Assembly (NCBI GenBank): GCA_009698615.1
Contig: WLPU01000001.1
Coordinates: forward strand, 1-64,000
Length of the DNA: 64,000 bases
Reading direction: 5' to 3'
Source of the DNA: Actinomycetota bacterium
GTDB lineage: Bacteria; Actinomycetota; Actinomycetes; Nanopelagicales; Nanopelagicaceae
Under the pieces are notes generated by a model. The model did not search any database. It worked only from the letters and a program-made list of their open reading frames with translations, and had not been told where the DNA came from. A program made the position numbers and the translations under genes. Shown here piece by piece: positions 29,986 through 38,787 of this stretch (within the stretch, counting starts at the first letter, position 1; each line of letters starts with the position of its first letter).

Positions 29986-32431
29986 GTCTACGTCTGTAGT
30001 CCCGACCAGAGCGAAAATTATCATTATTGGCGGCGGCGTCGGCGGGACATCGGTCGCCTACCATTTGGCAGAACTAGGCGAGAAAGATGTGATTCTCCTT
30101 GAGCGAAGTGATCTCACAAGTGGATCTACCTTTCATTCAGCGGGATTAGTGGGACAACTACGCGCGGATCCGACGCTTACGAAGATGAACATGCATTCTG
30201 TGGAGCTCTATCGAAAATTACAGTTGACTCAAAACCCACCAAGTTGGACTGAATGTGGAAGCATTAAATTGGCATCTACCCCTGAGCGGATGGAGGAAAT
30301 TCGCCGCCAAATCGGATGGGCTCGCACTTTCGGACTTGATTTACAAGAGATATCACCAACGCAAGCGCAAGAACTCTTCCCGCTTATTGACCTTAAAGGA
30401 GTAATGGGCGCTTGTTATATGCCCTCTGATGGCCAGGTAGACCCGTCTCAATTAGCCATGGCGCTTGCTGCTGGCGCGCGGGCGGGCGGTGTAAAAATAT
30501 TTACACACACTCGAGTTCTAGGAATAAAGAGCGCAAATGGTCGAGTCACTCATGTGGAAACAGATAAGGGAACTATTGAATGCGAAATTGTGGTTAATTG
30601 CGGAGGAATGTTCGCTTCCGAAATAGGACGAATGCTTGATGTGCGAATTCCAATTATTCCTATGAGCCATCAATATCTCATTACCGAGAACTTTCTCCCT
30701 GATGGCCCAAAACTTCCATCATTGCGTGATCCAGACTTGCTTATCTATTTTAGGCAAGAAGTTAACGGTTTGCTCATGGGCGGGTATGAACGAAACTCGC
30801 AAGCATGGGTTACTGACTATCAAAACTTTGACAAGATCCCACAAGATTTCAACGGTCGACTTCTTCCCGAGGACTGGGATCGCTTTGAAGAAATTGCTGT
30901 CAACTCACAGATCCGTGTTCCAAAAATGGGCGAGATTGGAGTTAAGAACTTCATCAACGGACCAGAGGGCTTTACTCCTGACAACGAATTTTGTTTAGGT
31001 GAAACAAAAGTGGGTGGCTTCTATGTAGCTGCCGGATTTTGCGCACATGGAATCGCCGGAGCCGGAGGAATTGGAAAAGTTACTGCCGAATGGATCGTTG
31101 CTGGTGAGCCGACGATGGATTTGTGGCACATGGATATCCGTCGCTTCGGAGATTCGTATTCGTCACCTGATTTCACATTGAAGCGCATTACAGAAAACTA
31201 TGAGGCCTATTACGATATTCACTACCCAGGCGAAGAACGACAATGCGCACGACCACTGAAGAAATCTCCCATTTATAATTGGCACAAAGACAATGGCGCA
31301 GTCTTCGGAGAAAAGGCATCATGGGAGCGCGTCAACTATTACAAGGCAAATGAAACAAACGATCAATTAAAACCCTTTGGCTGGGCTGGGAAACATTGGT
31401 CCTCTGCTGTGCACGCCGAACACACGGCAACTCGAGAAAATGCTGGTCTGTTTGACGAATCCAGCTTTGCAAAACTGCGAGTTACTGGGGCGCGAGCAGG
31501 CGAATTCCTCAATTTTGTTTGTGCGAATAACGTTGTCAGGGGCGCGGATCGAACGGTCTATACGCAAGCGCTAAATTCACGAGGCGGAATTGAATCAGAT
31601 TACACGGTCACGCAAATAGATACGCAAAGTTTTATGATTGTTACAGGTACCGCATTTGGAAATCACGATTTGCAATGGCTGGAAAAGCAGCGCCGAGAAA
31701 ATGACTTTATAGATGTAGTTATCGAAAATATTACACCGGAGCTGGCTTGCTTCGGACTGTGGGGACCAAAAGCACGACTTATTCTTCAAAAAGTTACCGC
31801 CACAGATGTGAGTCATGAAAGTTTCCCGTTTATGCATTCACGTGAAATTGAGATTGCAGGAGTTAAAGTTAGGGCCACTCGCATCACGTATGTAGGGGAG
31901 ATGGGTTGGGAATTTTACGTGCCAGTCAACTCTGGTATGAAAGTGTGGATCGCGCTGATTGATGCGGGCCACGAATTTGGATTGAAACCTTGTGGATACC
32001 GAGCCATTGAATCACTGAGATTAGAAAAGGGTTATCGAGCCTGGGCGGGTGAAATATCGACAGAGACGAATCCGTGGGAGTCAGGCCTGGGTTTTGCTGT
32101 GGCGATGAAGAAAGAACACTTTATCGGCAAGAGCGCGCTTACTGCTGCAAAGAAAAATGTTGCAAGAAAACTAGTAGCGATTATCTTTGACGATATTCGA
32201 AGTGTCGTTTTGGGAAATGAGCCGATTCGCATCAACAATCACATCGTTGGCCGAATCAAAAGTGGCGGACAGGGTTACAGCATCAAAAAAGCAATTGCTT
32301 ATGCCTATCTTCCGATAGAGCATTCGGAAGTTGGATTAAGAGTTGACGTTGAAATGTTTGGCCAATGGGTAACTGGTGTTATTGCACTTGAGCCACTCTT
32401 CGATCCAACCAATTCGAAAATTCGTATGTAA
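29984..32431 (+). CDS. FAD-dependent dimethylglycine/sarcosine dehydrogenase-like protein with GcvT domain
   Basis: 815 aa from the ATG at 29984. The N-terminal DAO-type FAD domain has IIIIGGGVGGTSVAYHL (about 12-28), then GSTFHSAGLVGQLR, where His51 aligns with the histidine that carries covalent FAD in dimethylglycine dehydrogenase. An FAO_M-like linker (about 380-440) leads to a GcvT-like folate domain (about 450-810), including KPCGYRAIESLRLEKGYRAWAGEI. Family members demethylate dimethylglycine or sarcosine and pass the one-carbon unit to tetrahydrofolate. TACATT six bases before the ATG suggests a leaderless message. The precise substrate is not determined. Confidence 0.87.
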   Translation: MSTSVVPTRAKIIIIGGGVGGTSVAYHLAELGEKDVILLERSDLTSGSTFHSAGLVGQLRADPTLTKMNMHSVELYRKLQLTQNPPSWTECGSIKLASTPERMEEIRRQIGWARTFGLDLQEISPTQAQELFPLIDLKGVMGACYMPSDGQVDPSQLAMALAAGARAGGVKIFTHTRVLGIKSANGRVTHVETDKGTIECEIVVNCGGMFASEIGRMLDVRIPIIPMSHQYLITENFLPDGPKLPSLRDPDLLIYFRQEVNGLLMGGYERNSQAWVTDYQNFDKIPQDFNGRLLPEDWDRFEEIAVNSQIRVPKMGEIGVKNFINGPEGFTPDNEFCLGETKVGGFYVAAGFCAHGIAGAGGIGKVTAEWIVAGEPTMDLWHMDIRRFGDSYSSPDFTLKRITENYEAYYDIHYPGEERQCARPLKKSPIYNWHKDNGAVFGEKASWERVNYYKANETNDQLKPFGWAGKHWSSAVHAEHTATRENAGLFDESSFAKLRVTGARAGEFLNFVCANNVVRGADRTVYTQALNSRGGIESDYTVTQIDTQSFMIVTGTAFGNHDLQWLEKQRRENDFIDVVIENITPELACFGLWGPKARLILQKVTATDVSHESFPFMHSREIEIAGVKVRATRITYVGEMGWEFYVPVNSGMKVWIALIDAGHEFGLKPCGYRAIESLRLEKGYRAWAGEISTETNPWESGLGFAVAMKKEHFIGKSALTAAKKNVARKLVAIIFDDIRSVVLGNEPIRINNHIVGRIKSGGQGYSIKKAIAYAYLPIEHSEVGLRVDVEMFGQWVTGVIALEPLFDPTNSKIRM

Positions 32432-32469
32432 AGGTTCGGTCTCAATAATTGAGAACTGAAAATAAAGAT

Positions 32470-32620
32470 TTCTCCACAGCCGTAAATGTGGGGCACCCGC
32501 ATCTGACCTGCGGTAATGCTGGGTTAACCCACCGGTGGACAAAGTTACCCACATGCCATCAACACCCATTCACACAGGAATAAGGCTCTTTTTCCCTAGT
32601 TCTCCACAGCTGTGTCCACA
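32470..32620 (+). promoter_or_regulatory. Cluster of near-consensus DnaA boxes upstream of dnaB
   Basis: The 288-bp gap before dnaB has no credible gene. It contains TTCTCCACA at 32470-32478 and 32600-32608, TTACCCACA at 32545-32553, and the weaker GTGTCCACA at 32612-32620. The first three differ from TTATCCACA by one base, and all face the same way. This could allow DnaA to control dnaB, but no functional evidence is visible. Confidence 0.4.
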
Positions 32621-32719
32621 CGGCGCCGAGGGGTATTTCGCTTCTTTTCGCACCCGTAATTACGGTTCACCCAACGGCAAGTGCTCGTTGTGTCAGTGCC
32701 TACTGAGAGGGTGATCAGC

Positions 32720-34120
32720 GTGAGTATCGCAGAACTACCTCAACGAAGCGGCCGACCTGAACCCGAGTTTGAACGCACGCCACCGCAAGATTTAGTTGCA
32801 GAACAAAGCGTCCTTGGCGGAATGTTGCTCAGTAAAGATGCAATTGCAGATGTTCTTGAAGTTTTACGTGAGCGCGATTTTTATCGCCCCGCACATGAAA
32901 TTATTTATGACACCATTTTAGATTTATATGGCCGCGGCGAACCAGCCGATGCTGTGACGGTCTCTGCAGAATTAACAAAACGCGGAGATATAGCTCGTGC
33001 GGGCGGTGCACCATATTTGCACACTCTTATTTCATCCGTTCCAACTGCAGCCAATGCTGGCTACTACGCGAAGATTGTTCGCGAACGCGCGATCATGCGT
33101 CGACTTGTCGAAGCTGGTACAAAGATTGTGCAGTTGGGTTACACATCTGAAGGCGATGTTGACGATTCTGTCGATCAAGCGCAAGCTGAAGTTTATGCAG
33201 TTACCGAACGTAGAGCCAGCGAAGATTATGTTCAACTCAGTACGCTGTTGCCACAGGCACTCGATGAGATTGAAGCAATTTCAAAAGGCACAGGTGTTGA
33301 AGGTGTTAAAACTGGATTTAAAGATCTCGACACTCTGACAAACGGATTACACCCCGGCAACATGATCGTTCTTGCTGCGCGCCCAGCCGTTGGTAAATCA
33401 ACCCTGGGCCTTGATATTGCGCGGTATGCATCTATTCATGGAGGCAATACATCTGTCATCTTCTCTCTTGAAATGAGCCGTTCTGAAATTACGATGCGCA
33501 TGTTGTCTGCAGAGGCGCGCGTAGGTCTCAATAACATTCGTGCAGGAAACCTTAACGATGAAGAATGGTCGAAGCTGGCACGGCGTATGGGCGAAATTTC
33601 TGCAGCGCCACTATTTATTGATGACTCTCCAAATCTTTCTCTCATGGAAATTCGGGCCAAAGCGCGCCGTCTCAAGCAGCGCCACGGACTAAAACTCATC
33701 ATCATCGACTATTTACAGTTGATGAGTAGTGGAAAACGTGTAGAAAGCCGCCAGCAAGAAGTTTCTGAATTCTCTCGTCAACTTAAGTTGTTAGCAAAAG
33801 AACTCAATGTGCCAGTGGTTGCTATTTCGCAGCTCAACCGCTCACCCGAACAGCGCTCGGACAAGAAGCCAATGCTCTCTGACCTTCGCGAATCTGGTTC
33901 GATCGAGCAGGATGCGGACTTAGTTATTTTGCTTCATCGCGATGACATGTACGACAATCAAAATCGCTCTGGTGAGGCAGATCTAATTATCGCAAAACAC
34001 CGTAACGGCCCTACTCGCACGATCACCGTCTCAGCACAACTGCACTTCGCTCGCTTTGTGGATATGCCGCAAAGCAGTGCGCCACAGGATTACACCCAAC
34101 AACGCGGAGAAAATCAGTAA
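32720..34120 (+). CDS. dnaB: Replicative DNA helicase DnaB
   Basis: 466 aa from the GTG at 32720, which has GAGAGGG upstream; the longer in-frame reading from 32681 is not supported. The N-terminal domain begins PPQDLVAEQSVLGGMLLSKDAI. The RecA-like ATPase has Walker A AARPAVGKSTLGLDIARYAS, Walker B LIIIDYLQLM and the arginine-finger region LRESGSIEQDADLVILLHR. There is no intein, unlike M. tuberculosis DnaB. It unwinds DNA at the fork. The gene ends seven bases before a convergent transporter gene. Confidence 0.97.
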   Translation: MSIAELPQRSGRPEPEFERTPPQDLVAEQSVLGGMLLSKDAIADVLEVLRERDFYRPAHEIIYDTILDLYGRGEPADAVTVSAELTKRGDIARAGGAPYLHTLISSVPTAANAGYYAKIVRERAIMRRLVEAGTKIVQLGYTSEGDVDDSVDQAQAEVYAVTERRASEDYVQLSTLLPQALDEIEAISKGTGVEGVKTGFKDLDTLTNGLHPGNMIVLAARPAVGKSTLGLDIARYASIHGGNTSVIFSLEMSRSEITMRMLSAEARVGLNNIRAGNLNDEEWSKLARRMGEISAAPLFIDDSPNLSLMEIRAKARRLKQRHGLKLIIIDYLQLMSSGKRVESRQQEVSEFSRQLKLLAKELNVPVVAISQLNRSPEQRSDKKPMLSDLRESGSIEQDADLVILLHRDDMYDNQNRSGEADLIIAKHRNGPTRTITVSAQLHFARFVDMPQSSAPQDYTQQRGENQ

Positions 34121-34127
34121 TTAAATT

Positions 34128-35048
34128 TTAATGCGCTGCACTTCGAGCGCGGTCGGCGAGAATAATTCCTACGATCACCACGACACTTCCAAAAACTTGA
34201 ATAGGTGTCAGCACTTCGCGTAACCACCACCAAGCAAACCCGCCCGCAACCACTGGTTCCAACATACCAATAACACTACTTGTGGATGCGCTCAGCTGCT
34301 TAAGACCATGCAAGACGCAGATGTAAGGCACGAGGGTCCCCATTGTTATAACCCAGAGAATCAAGACCCATCCTGGAAGTGTTTGGGGACTAAAAATTCC
34401 CAGCAAATTAATATCTTGAGTAAAAACTTGGTAAGGAAAATCCCACACCGGCGTGACTATTAACCAGAAGGCGGTGGCGATCCCAAGTCCCCAGACCGTT
34501 AAAGTGTCGGTGCTTCTATGAGCCACAAGTTTTTCGCCTAACAAAAAATACGCGGCAAGTGCGAAAGCATCTATAAATGCTGCTACGACACCCAGTCCAT
34601 CTAAGGTCATGCCGTCCCACACTCGAGCTACGAGTAGAAGGCCGGAGAAAGCTAGTGAAAGGGAAATCCACATAAGTGGCGGAACAAATTTCTTACGGAT
34701 GAAACGTATATATAGAACAATCCAAATAGGGGCTGTAAATTCAATAATCAGAGAGATTCCTACCTGCATTCGGCTGATGGCCAAGAAATAAAATGCCTGG
34801 ACGATTGAAAATCCAATAACACCGTAAGCAATGAGCCAGGGCAATTCAGCTCGGGAGGTTTTCATTTCGGCGCGCTTACGAGCTAACACATATAGAAACA
34901 GAACCAGGAACGCCCCCGTGCACCTCACCTGTGTCAGGCGCGAGGCAGATAAGCCACTGGTGAGCAAGAGTTTGGCAATAATGCCGTTAAATGCGAACGC
35001 TGAACTTCCAAAGACAAGAAAGACTTCAGCGCGCAGCGACTTGAGCAT
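34128..35048 (-). CDS. EamA-type DMT transporter
   Basis: 306 aa with ten hydrophobic helices in two EamA repeats (about 12-140 and 152-300). Typical segments are SSAFAFNGIIAKLLL, QVGISLIIEFTAPIWIVLYI and SASTSSVIGMLEPVVAGGFAWWWL. Family members export amino acids or other metabolites; the substrate is unknown. The minus-strand TAAGGT six bases before the ATG suggests a leaderless message. It lies 23 bp downstream of the acyl-CoA dehydrogenase gene on the same strand. Confidence 0.9.
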   Translation of the reverse strand: MLKSLRAEVFLVFGSSAFAFNGIIAKLLLTSGLSASRLTQVRCTGAFLVLFLYVLARKRAEMKTSRAELPWLIAYGVIGFSIVQAFYFLAISRMQVGISLIIEFTAPIWIVLYIRFIRKKFVPPLMWISLSLAFSGLLLVARVWDGMTLDGLGVVAAFIDAFALAAYFLLGEKLVAHRSTDTLTVWGLGIATAFWLIVTPVWDFPYQVFTQDINLLGIFSPQTLPGWVLILWVITMGTLVPYICVLHGLKQLSASTSSVIGMLEPVVAGGFAWWWLREVLTPIQVFGSVVVIVGIILADRARSAAH

Positions 35049-35071
35049 TAGGCCACCTTATAGGCAAGTGG

Positions 35072-36898
35072 TTAAAAAGCCGCCTCTGAAATCTCCATAA
35101 TCGCGCCATCGGTAGATTCGACGATTTTGCGATCGGCAGTGATGTGTGGCAAGAAATTGCGAACAAAGAATTTTGCCGAGGCAATCTTCCCCTCATAGAA
35201 GGCAGCATCTTTTCCAGCGCTAGGCAGCTTTGCAATTGCAATTTCTGCTTGCCGGAGCAAGAGCCAAGCAGTGATAATGTCACCGACAGCCATCAAACAG
35301 CGAGAGGTATTAAGTCCTACCTTGTAGATCTCATCAGATTTTTCTTGAGAGGCCATAGCGTGACCAACTAGCACTGCAATGATCCCGTTAAGGTCACCAA
35401 CAGATGTGTAAAGGACAGCTTTCTCATCTGACAAAGCTCCTCCAGATTGCGCGAAGGTTGCAATCTCTTTCCCTAAGAGGCCGATTGCCCGACCACCGTC
35501 TTTAACAATTTTGCGGAAGAAGAAATCTAATCCCTGAATTGCCGTGGTTCCTTCGTACAAAGTATCAATCTTCGCATCTCGAACATATTGCTCCAGTGGC
35601 CAATCTTGCGTGAAACCAGAGCCGCCAAAAGTTTGAAGTGATTCGGTACCAAGAAGCATCCATGATTTCTCACTGCCAAAACCCTTAACAACTGGAAGCA
35701 TTAAATCATTGAGCGCTATGAGGTCATCAAGCCTGTCTTGGTCATCGCCATGATCTTTTGCAATCGCGATGTTGTCTTGAAGGGAAGCGGTATATAAAAC
35801 AAGTGCTCGCATGCCTTCGGAATATGACTTTTGAACCATCAAAGAGCGCCGCACATCAGGGTGATGAATGATCGTGACACGAGGGCTCGCCTTGTTCGCC
35901 ATTGCCTTCATGTCGCCGCCTTGGATGCGAGTCTTGGCATAAGCCAGCGCTTGTTGGTAGCCGGCAGAGAGCGTTGCAATCGCCTTCGTGCCAACCATCA
36001 TGCGTGCAAACTCAATAACCTTAAACATCTGCGCGATACCTTCATGGACATCTCCAAGAAGCCATCCAACTGCAGGTTCGTTCTCTCCTAGATTCATCTC
36101 ACAGGTGGCTGAAACATTGAGCCCCATCTTGTGTTCAACTTTTGTGGCGTAAACACCATTACGTTTTCCAAGTGCGCCAGTTTCAAAATCAAACATAAAT
36201 TTTGGTATGAGGAAAAGACTTAAGCCCTTAGTACCTGGTCCGCCGCCCTCGCGGCGAGCAAGGACATAGTGAATTATATTTTCATTCAAATCGCTATCAC
36301 CAGATGTGATGAAACGCTTTGTCCCGGTGATGTGCCATGTTCCATCTGGTTGCTCTACCGCTTTTGCTCGGCCAGCACCAACATCACTTCCAGCATCAGG
36401 TTCTGTCAACATCATTGATGAGCCCCAGTCACGATCGACCATGAGTTTTGCGATTTTCTTTTGCTGAGCATTTCCTAACACATAAGCAACATGTGCGAAT
36501 GATGCGCCAGATGCATAGATGTGAACTGATGGATTCGAACCTAGGACCATTTCGCCAATGGCCCAACGCACTGAAGCCGGAATGATCGTGCCACCGATTT
36601 CCACTGGTGCATCGATCCTCCACCACTCACCATCGATGTAGGAGCGGTAGGATTTTTTGAATGATTCAGGAACTTTTGCATCTCCCGTAGCTGGATCAAA
36701 TGAAACTCCAACACGGTCACCTTCTATAAAAGAGGCAGCGAGATCGTTTTCAGCTAAGCGCTTTACTTCTTCCAACATTCCCATGACGGTTTCACGGTCA
36801 AGATCTTTATAAACGGAAGTTCCCAACACTGATCCCCGATCGAGTAGATCAAAGAGACAGAATTCAATATCGCGAAGGTTTGCGGTGTAATGGCCCAT
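35072..36898 (-). CDS. Acyl-CoA dehydrogenase (long, C-terminally extended FadE type)
   Basis: 608 aa, belonging to the roughly 600-residue class with an N-terminal extension (MGHYTANLRDIEFCLFDLL) and a C-terminal extra domain. The FAD-binding loop MLTEPDAGSDVGAG and GTKRFITSG are typical, and DTLYEGTTAIQGLDFFFRK carries the catalytic Glu. It oxidises acyl-CoA to the 2,3-enoyl-CoA; chain length is unknown. No hydratase or thiolase lies beside it, so it is not in a complete beta-oxidation operon here. Confidence 0.93.
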   Translation of the reverse strand: MGHYTANLRDIEFCLFDLLDRGSVLGTSVYKDLDRETVMGMLEEVKRLAENDLAASFIEGDRVGVSFDPATGDAKVPESFKKSYRSYIDGEWWRIDAPVEIGGTIIPASVRWAIGEMVLGSNPSVHIYASGASFAHVAYVLGNAQQKKIAKLMVDRDWGSSMMLTEPDAGSDVGAGRAKAVEQPDGTWHITGTKRFITSGDSDLNENIIHYVLARREGGGPGTKGLSLFLIPKFMFDFETGALGKRNGVYATKVEHKMGLNVSATCEMNLGENEPAVGWLLGDVHEGIAQMFKVIEFARMMVGTKAIATLSAGYQQALAYAKTRIQGGDMKAMANKASPRVTIIHHPDVRRSLMVQKSYSEGMRALVLYTASLQDNIAIAKDHGDDQDRLDDLIALNDLMLPVVKGFGSEKSWMLLGTESLQTFGGSGFTQDWPLEQYVRDAKIDTLYEGTTAIQGLDFFFRKIVKDGGRAIGLLGKEIATFAQSGGALSDEKAVLYTSVGDLNGIIAVLVGHAMASQEKSDEIYKVGLNTSRCLMAVGDIITAWLLLRQAEIAIAKLPSAGKDAAFYEGKIASAKFFVRNFLPHITADRKIVESTDGAIMEISEAAF

Positions 36899-36976
36899 GG
36901 CTAAATAATGCTACCGACCAGTAACATAATCAAGTAAGGGCTCTGTCGTGAGCCTAATTACTTCAGATTGTGACTC

Positions 36977-37693
36977 TTATTTCTTGGCAGTGGGCAGCAA
37001 TCTCATATCACCGGTGTGGGGCCAGGTGTGGAGCAATTTAAAGCCTTCGGCATATTTATAACCTGCTTGAATACCGCGAAAACGGGCATGAATAAACATG
37101 TTCTCGGTGAATTCTGTACCAAAGACGTGATCAATCCACGCTACCTGGCTCACATGAGAAGAAAGCATCGCTTTTTTGGTTTCCATTACAGAAGTCACAT
37201 CGACAAAGAACTCAGGGTCAAATCCATTTCCAATAATGGTGTCCATCACAAAAACAGTGGGGATTGGAGTTTCAGGGAATTTTGTTTTTACTAGAGGAAC
37301 ACTCACTGGGATGCGACAATCGATAGCAATAGATCCAGCAAGTCTGTGGTCGGGATGGTAGTCATTTTCGTTCAACACGAACATGATATCTGGACGCGCT
37401 TGGCGAATCGCATCAATGAAGCGTTCTCTCGTCTCGCGATTATCAAAAAGCCATTCATCATCAAAGTCCATCCAAATCACTGTGGCACCAATAATTGCCG
37501 CAGAAGCTTTTGCCTCCTCATGCCGAGTGTGAGCAATCTGCTCCCGGGTGATTGTTGGATCACCTGTACCAACATTTCCATTAGTAGCGATGGCGATGAA
37601 GACTTCGTCGCCCCGTTCAGCACAGAGGGCTAAAGTTCCGCCACAAAGCCATTCAACATCATCCGGGTGGGCAGCGACTGCAAGAACTCTCAT
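36977..37693 (-). CDS. PIG-L family deacetylase, copy 1
   Basis: 238 aa. A LmbE/PIG-L fold is shown by AHPDDVE near the N-terminus (zinc His, Asp; catalytic Asp) and NDYHPDHR with further zinc and catalytic histidines. Family members remove N-acetyl or N-acyl groups from amino-sugar conjugates (MshB, Bshb and GlcNAc-PI deacetylases). It is the third gene of a minus-strand run with the MDR dehydrogenase and the enolase-superfamily enzyme. A close paralogue is at 46349-47053, about 77% identical by manual count. The substrate is unknown and this is unlikely to be MshB itself given its catabolic context. Confidence 0.88.
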   Translation of the reverse strand: MRVLAVAAHPDDVEWLCGGTLALCAERGDEVFIAIATNGNVGTGDPTITREQIAHTRHEEAKASAAIIGATVIWMDFDDEWLFDNRETRERFIDAIRQARPDIMFVLNENDYHPDHRLAGSIAIDCRIPVSVPLVKTKFPETPIPTVFVMDTIIGNGFDPEFFVDVTSVMETKKAMLSSHVSQVAWIDHVFGTEFTENMFIHARFRGIQAGYKYAEGFKLLHTWPHTGDMRLLPTAKK

Positions 37694-37724
37694 AACTTTC
37701 TACTCTCTCTTGGTGTGTGGGTTT

Positions 37725-38735
37725 TTAGAACTTGATAACAGTACGGAGATTTCCTTGCCAATTAACTACTGCGTCAGGAACCTCATCGAGCGAAATGACT
37801 CGATCAACGAGCCCGCTGGTTTTGATGGTCCCTTTCGCAAGTAGATCAATAAGTACCGGCCACGCGCCCCTCGAATTTGTGTGACCGGACAACCGAAGGT
37901 TTCGCAGAACGACATCCGCGATAGGAAAATGATTTGCAAATTCTTCACTAAACCCATAACAAACAATAAGTCCGTGGTTTTTTACACCGCTAATTGCAGT
38001 TTGGATGCTCTCGGTATTTCCCACAGAGTCGATGCTGAGATCGGCTGCTGCTTTTTCGAGAAGATCACTTGTTGTCAGTCGAATGTTGGGATCAATGGAG
38101 TCAAATATTTCCCTTCTCCGTGGAGTGCGTAGGGAAACATCAACGCGATCAGCACCTAACGCGAAGGCCCCAGATGCAAAAGCAACACCTGCCAACCCTC
38201 CACCAACAACCAGAACCCGATTTCCAGCAATTTTTGCCCCAGAAGCCAACAGGGCACCGAAGGGGATAACGAAAGGTTCGGTGATAACAGCTTCTTTCCA
38301 TGAAAGATTATTTGGGACTTTGTGTAAACGGGATGTAGTTACACGTACATACTCTGCCCAGCCACCATCTGCCGTAAAACCTAATTCACCCGGGTTTAAA
38401 CACTCAGAGGCTGGGGTCTCTAAGCAAGCTTTACATGTTCTGCATGGATCAACTGTGTCAACAACAACATTGTCACCGGTATGAATGGTCGCTGATTCAT
38501 CTCCAGCAACAACAACTCCTGTAATTTCATGCCCAAGAACTACACGGGGAGCAATATCGGGAATTCGCCCTGCTGTTACTTCACGGTCTGTGGCACAGAT
38601 GCCAGCAGCTGTAATTTGAACAAGGGATGTGCCCGACAATAATTTAGGTAGTGGCTTTTCTTCAACTCGCAGATCCCCTTTCCCATACAAAATGACTGCA
38701 CGCATCTGACTGGGCAACGCCACTTCGGAATTCAA
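37725..38735 (-). CDS. Zinc-dependent MDR-family alcohol/polyol dehydrogenase
   Basis: 336 aa. The GroES-like domain has catalytic zinc ligands Cys in GICATDREV and His in LGHEITG, and structural zinc ligands in DPCRTCKACLETPASECLN (four Cys). The nucleotide-binding GGGLAGVAFASGAFALGAD segment is a variant Rossmann glycine motif. It resembles threonine, sorbitol or sugar-acid dehydrogenases that oxidise a secondary alcohol with NAD(P). It lies between the enolase-superfamily gene (52 bp upstream) and PIG-L copy 1 (31 bp downstream), consistent with an oxidation step in one catabolic route. Confidence 0.9.
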   Translation of the reverse strand: MNSEVALPSQMRAVILYGKGDLRVEEKPLPKLLSGTSLVQITAAGICATDREVTAGRIPDIAPRVVLGHEITGVVVAGDESATIHTGDNVVVDTVDPCRTCKACLETPASECLNPGELGFTADGGWAEYVRVTTSRLHKVPNNLSWKEAVITEPFVIPFGALLASGAKIAGNRVLVVGGGLAGVAFASGAFALGADRVDVSLRTPRRREIFDSIDPNIRLTTSDLLEKAAADLSIDSVGNTESIQTAISGVKNHGLIVCYGFSEEFANHFPIADVVLRNLRLSGHTNSRGAWPVLIDLLAKGTIKTSGLVDRVISLDEVPDAVVNWQGNLRTVIKF

Positions 38736-38787
38736 ATTCTCGTAGAGAAAGAATAAAGAAATCTAGAGTTCGTGAGCCAAGAATTTC

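Noticed and set aside
31837-31846. TTCACGTGAA, parS-like, inside the FAD/GcvT gene
   Set aside because: Only the inner 10 bp match. The 14-bp core has three mismatches, so ParB binding is unlikely.
32432-32719. Small frames on both strands upstream of dnaB
   Set aside because: They overlap one another, have no ribosome sites and no recognisable sequence. The gap is regulatory.
36530-36550. GGATTCGAACCTAGGACC resembling a tRNA T-loop on the minus strand
   Set aside because: It lies inside the acyl-CoA dehydrogenase coding sequence, and no acceptor, D or anticodon arms can be folded around it.
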